DNA of 5,857 bases. It comes from an uncultured Collinsella sp. Lineage in GTDB: Bacteria > Actinomycetota > Coriobacteriia > Coriobacteriales > Coriobacteriaceae. Each line of letters begins with the position of its first letter. Position 1 is the first letter of the stretch. The stretch spans positions 1 to 5,857 of the forward strand of contig CALFDL010000168.1 in assembly GCA_937950415.1 (NCBI GenBank). Direction: 5' to 3'. The notes under the pieces were generated by a model. The model saw only the letters and a program-made list of their open reading frames with translations, had not been told where the DNA came from and did no database searches. The position numbers and the translations under genes are program-made. This document shows positions 5,792 through 5,857 of this stretch, piece after piece.

Positions 5792-5802
5792 GCGAAAGAA
5801 AG

Positions 5803-5857
5803 TGGTGGACCTGACAAGATTCGAACTTGTGACCTCCCGGTTATCAGCCGGACGCTC
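5803..5857 (-). tRNA. tRNA-Ile (anticodon GAT), second copy, cut by the window edge
   Basis: The 3' 55 nt of a second tRNA-Ile: encoded CCA (complement of 5803-5805), acceptor 3' strand CAGGTCC, T arm, and an anticodon arm with GAT. It matches the copy at 5579-5633 base for base over the visible part, and the match stops exactly at the CCA. The 5' part (D arm and acceptor 5' strand) lies beyond the window. Transcription runs toward the palindrome at 5747-5791. Confidence 0.93.

Noticed and set aside
5579..5857. The tRNA-Ile direct repeats as attL/attR of an integrated element
   Set aside because: Only a tRNA-Ala gene and a palindrome lie between them, with no integrase or cargo. The matched length is simply the visible part of the second tRNA gene, so gene duplication explains it.

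Overview
This window looks like chromosomal DNA from a high-GC member of the Coriobacteriia (Actinomycetota), probably Collinsella or a close relative. That placement is my inference. It rests on the GC-rich third codon positions, the protein character, a bifunctional nuclease ending in an actinobacterial-type tail, and the style of the intergenic repeats. No marker gene in the window settles the genus. No phage, insertion sequence, CRISPR array or defence system is visible.

Left part (1-1938, plus strand). The first gene encodes a TRIC/UPF0126-type membrane channel protein. The second encodes a secreted, membrane-anchored protein with a bactofilin-like beta-helix repeat region followed by several C-terminal membrane segments. 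A short convergent intergenic region (1939-2067) follows. It holds a two-state inverted-repeat element resembling a REP sequence, then a hairpin that can terminate transcription from both sides.

Middle part (2068-5394, minus strand). Reading in the direction of transcription, the genes are a bifunctional nuclease (BFN/DUF151), a small two-helix membrane protein, an acidic soluble protein of unknown function, and the ribosome-associated GTPase TypA/BipA. The first three are tightly packed and probably form an operon. typA lies about 117 bp further on, behind an AT-rich gap with a plausible promoter of its own.

Right part (5395-5857, minus strand). This is a tRNA cluster. In transcription order it holds tRNA-Ile(GAT), cut by the window edge, then a strong palindrome, tRNA-Ala(TGC), tRNA-Ile(GAT) and a strong intrinsic terminator. 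All three tRNA genes encode their CCA end, and the two tRNA-Ile copies are identical wherever both are visible. The terminator overlaps further inverted repeats that would form competing hairpins upstream of the nuclease gene.

Most genes here are ordinary housekeeping genes. The parts that deserve a second look are the noncoding ones: the REP-like element at 1947-2001, the overlapping hairpins at 5485-5564, and the promoterless palindrome between tRNA genes. The two unrecognised proteins between the nuclease and typA also stand out. I see no convincing new multi-gene system.
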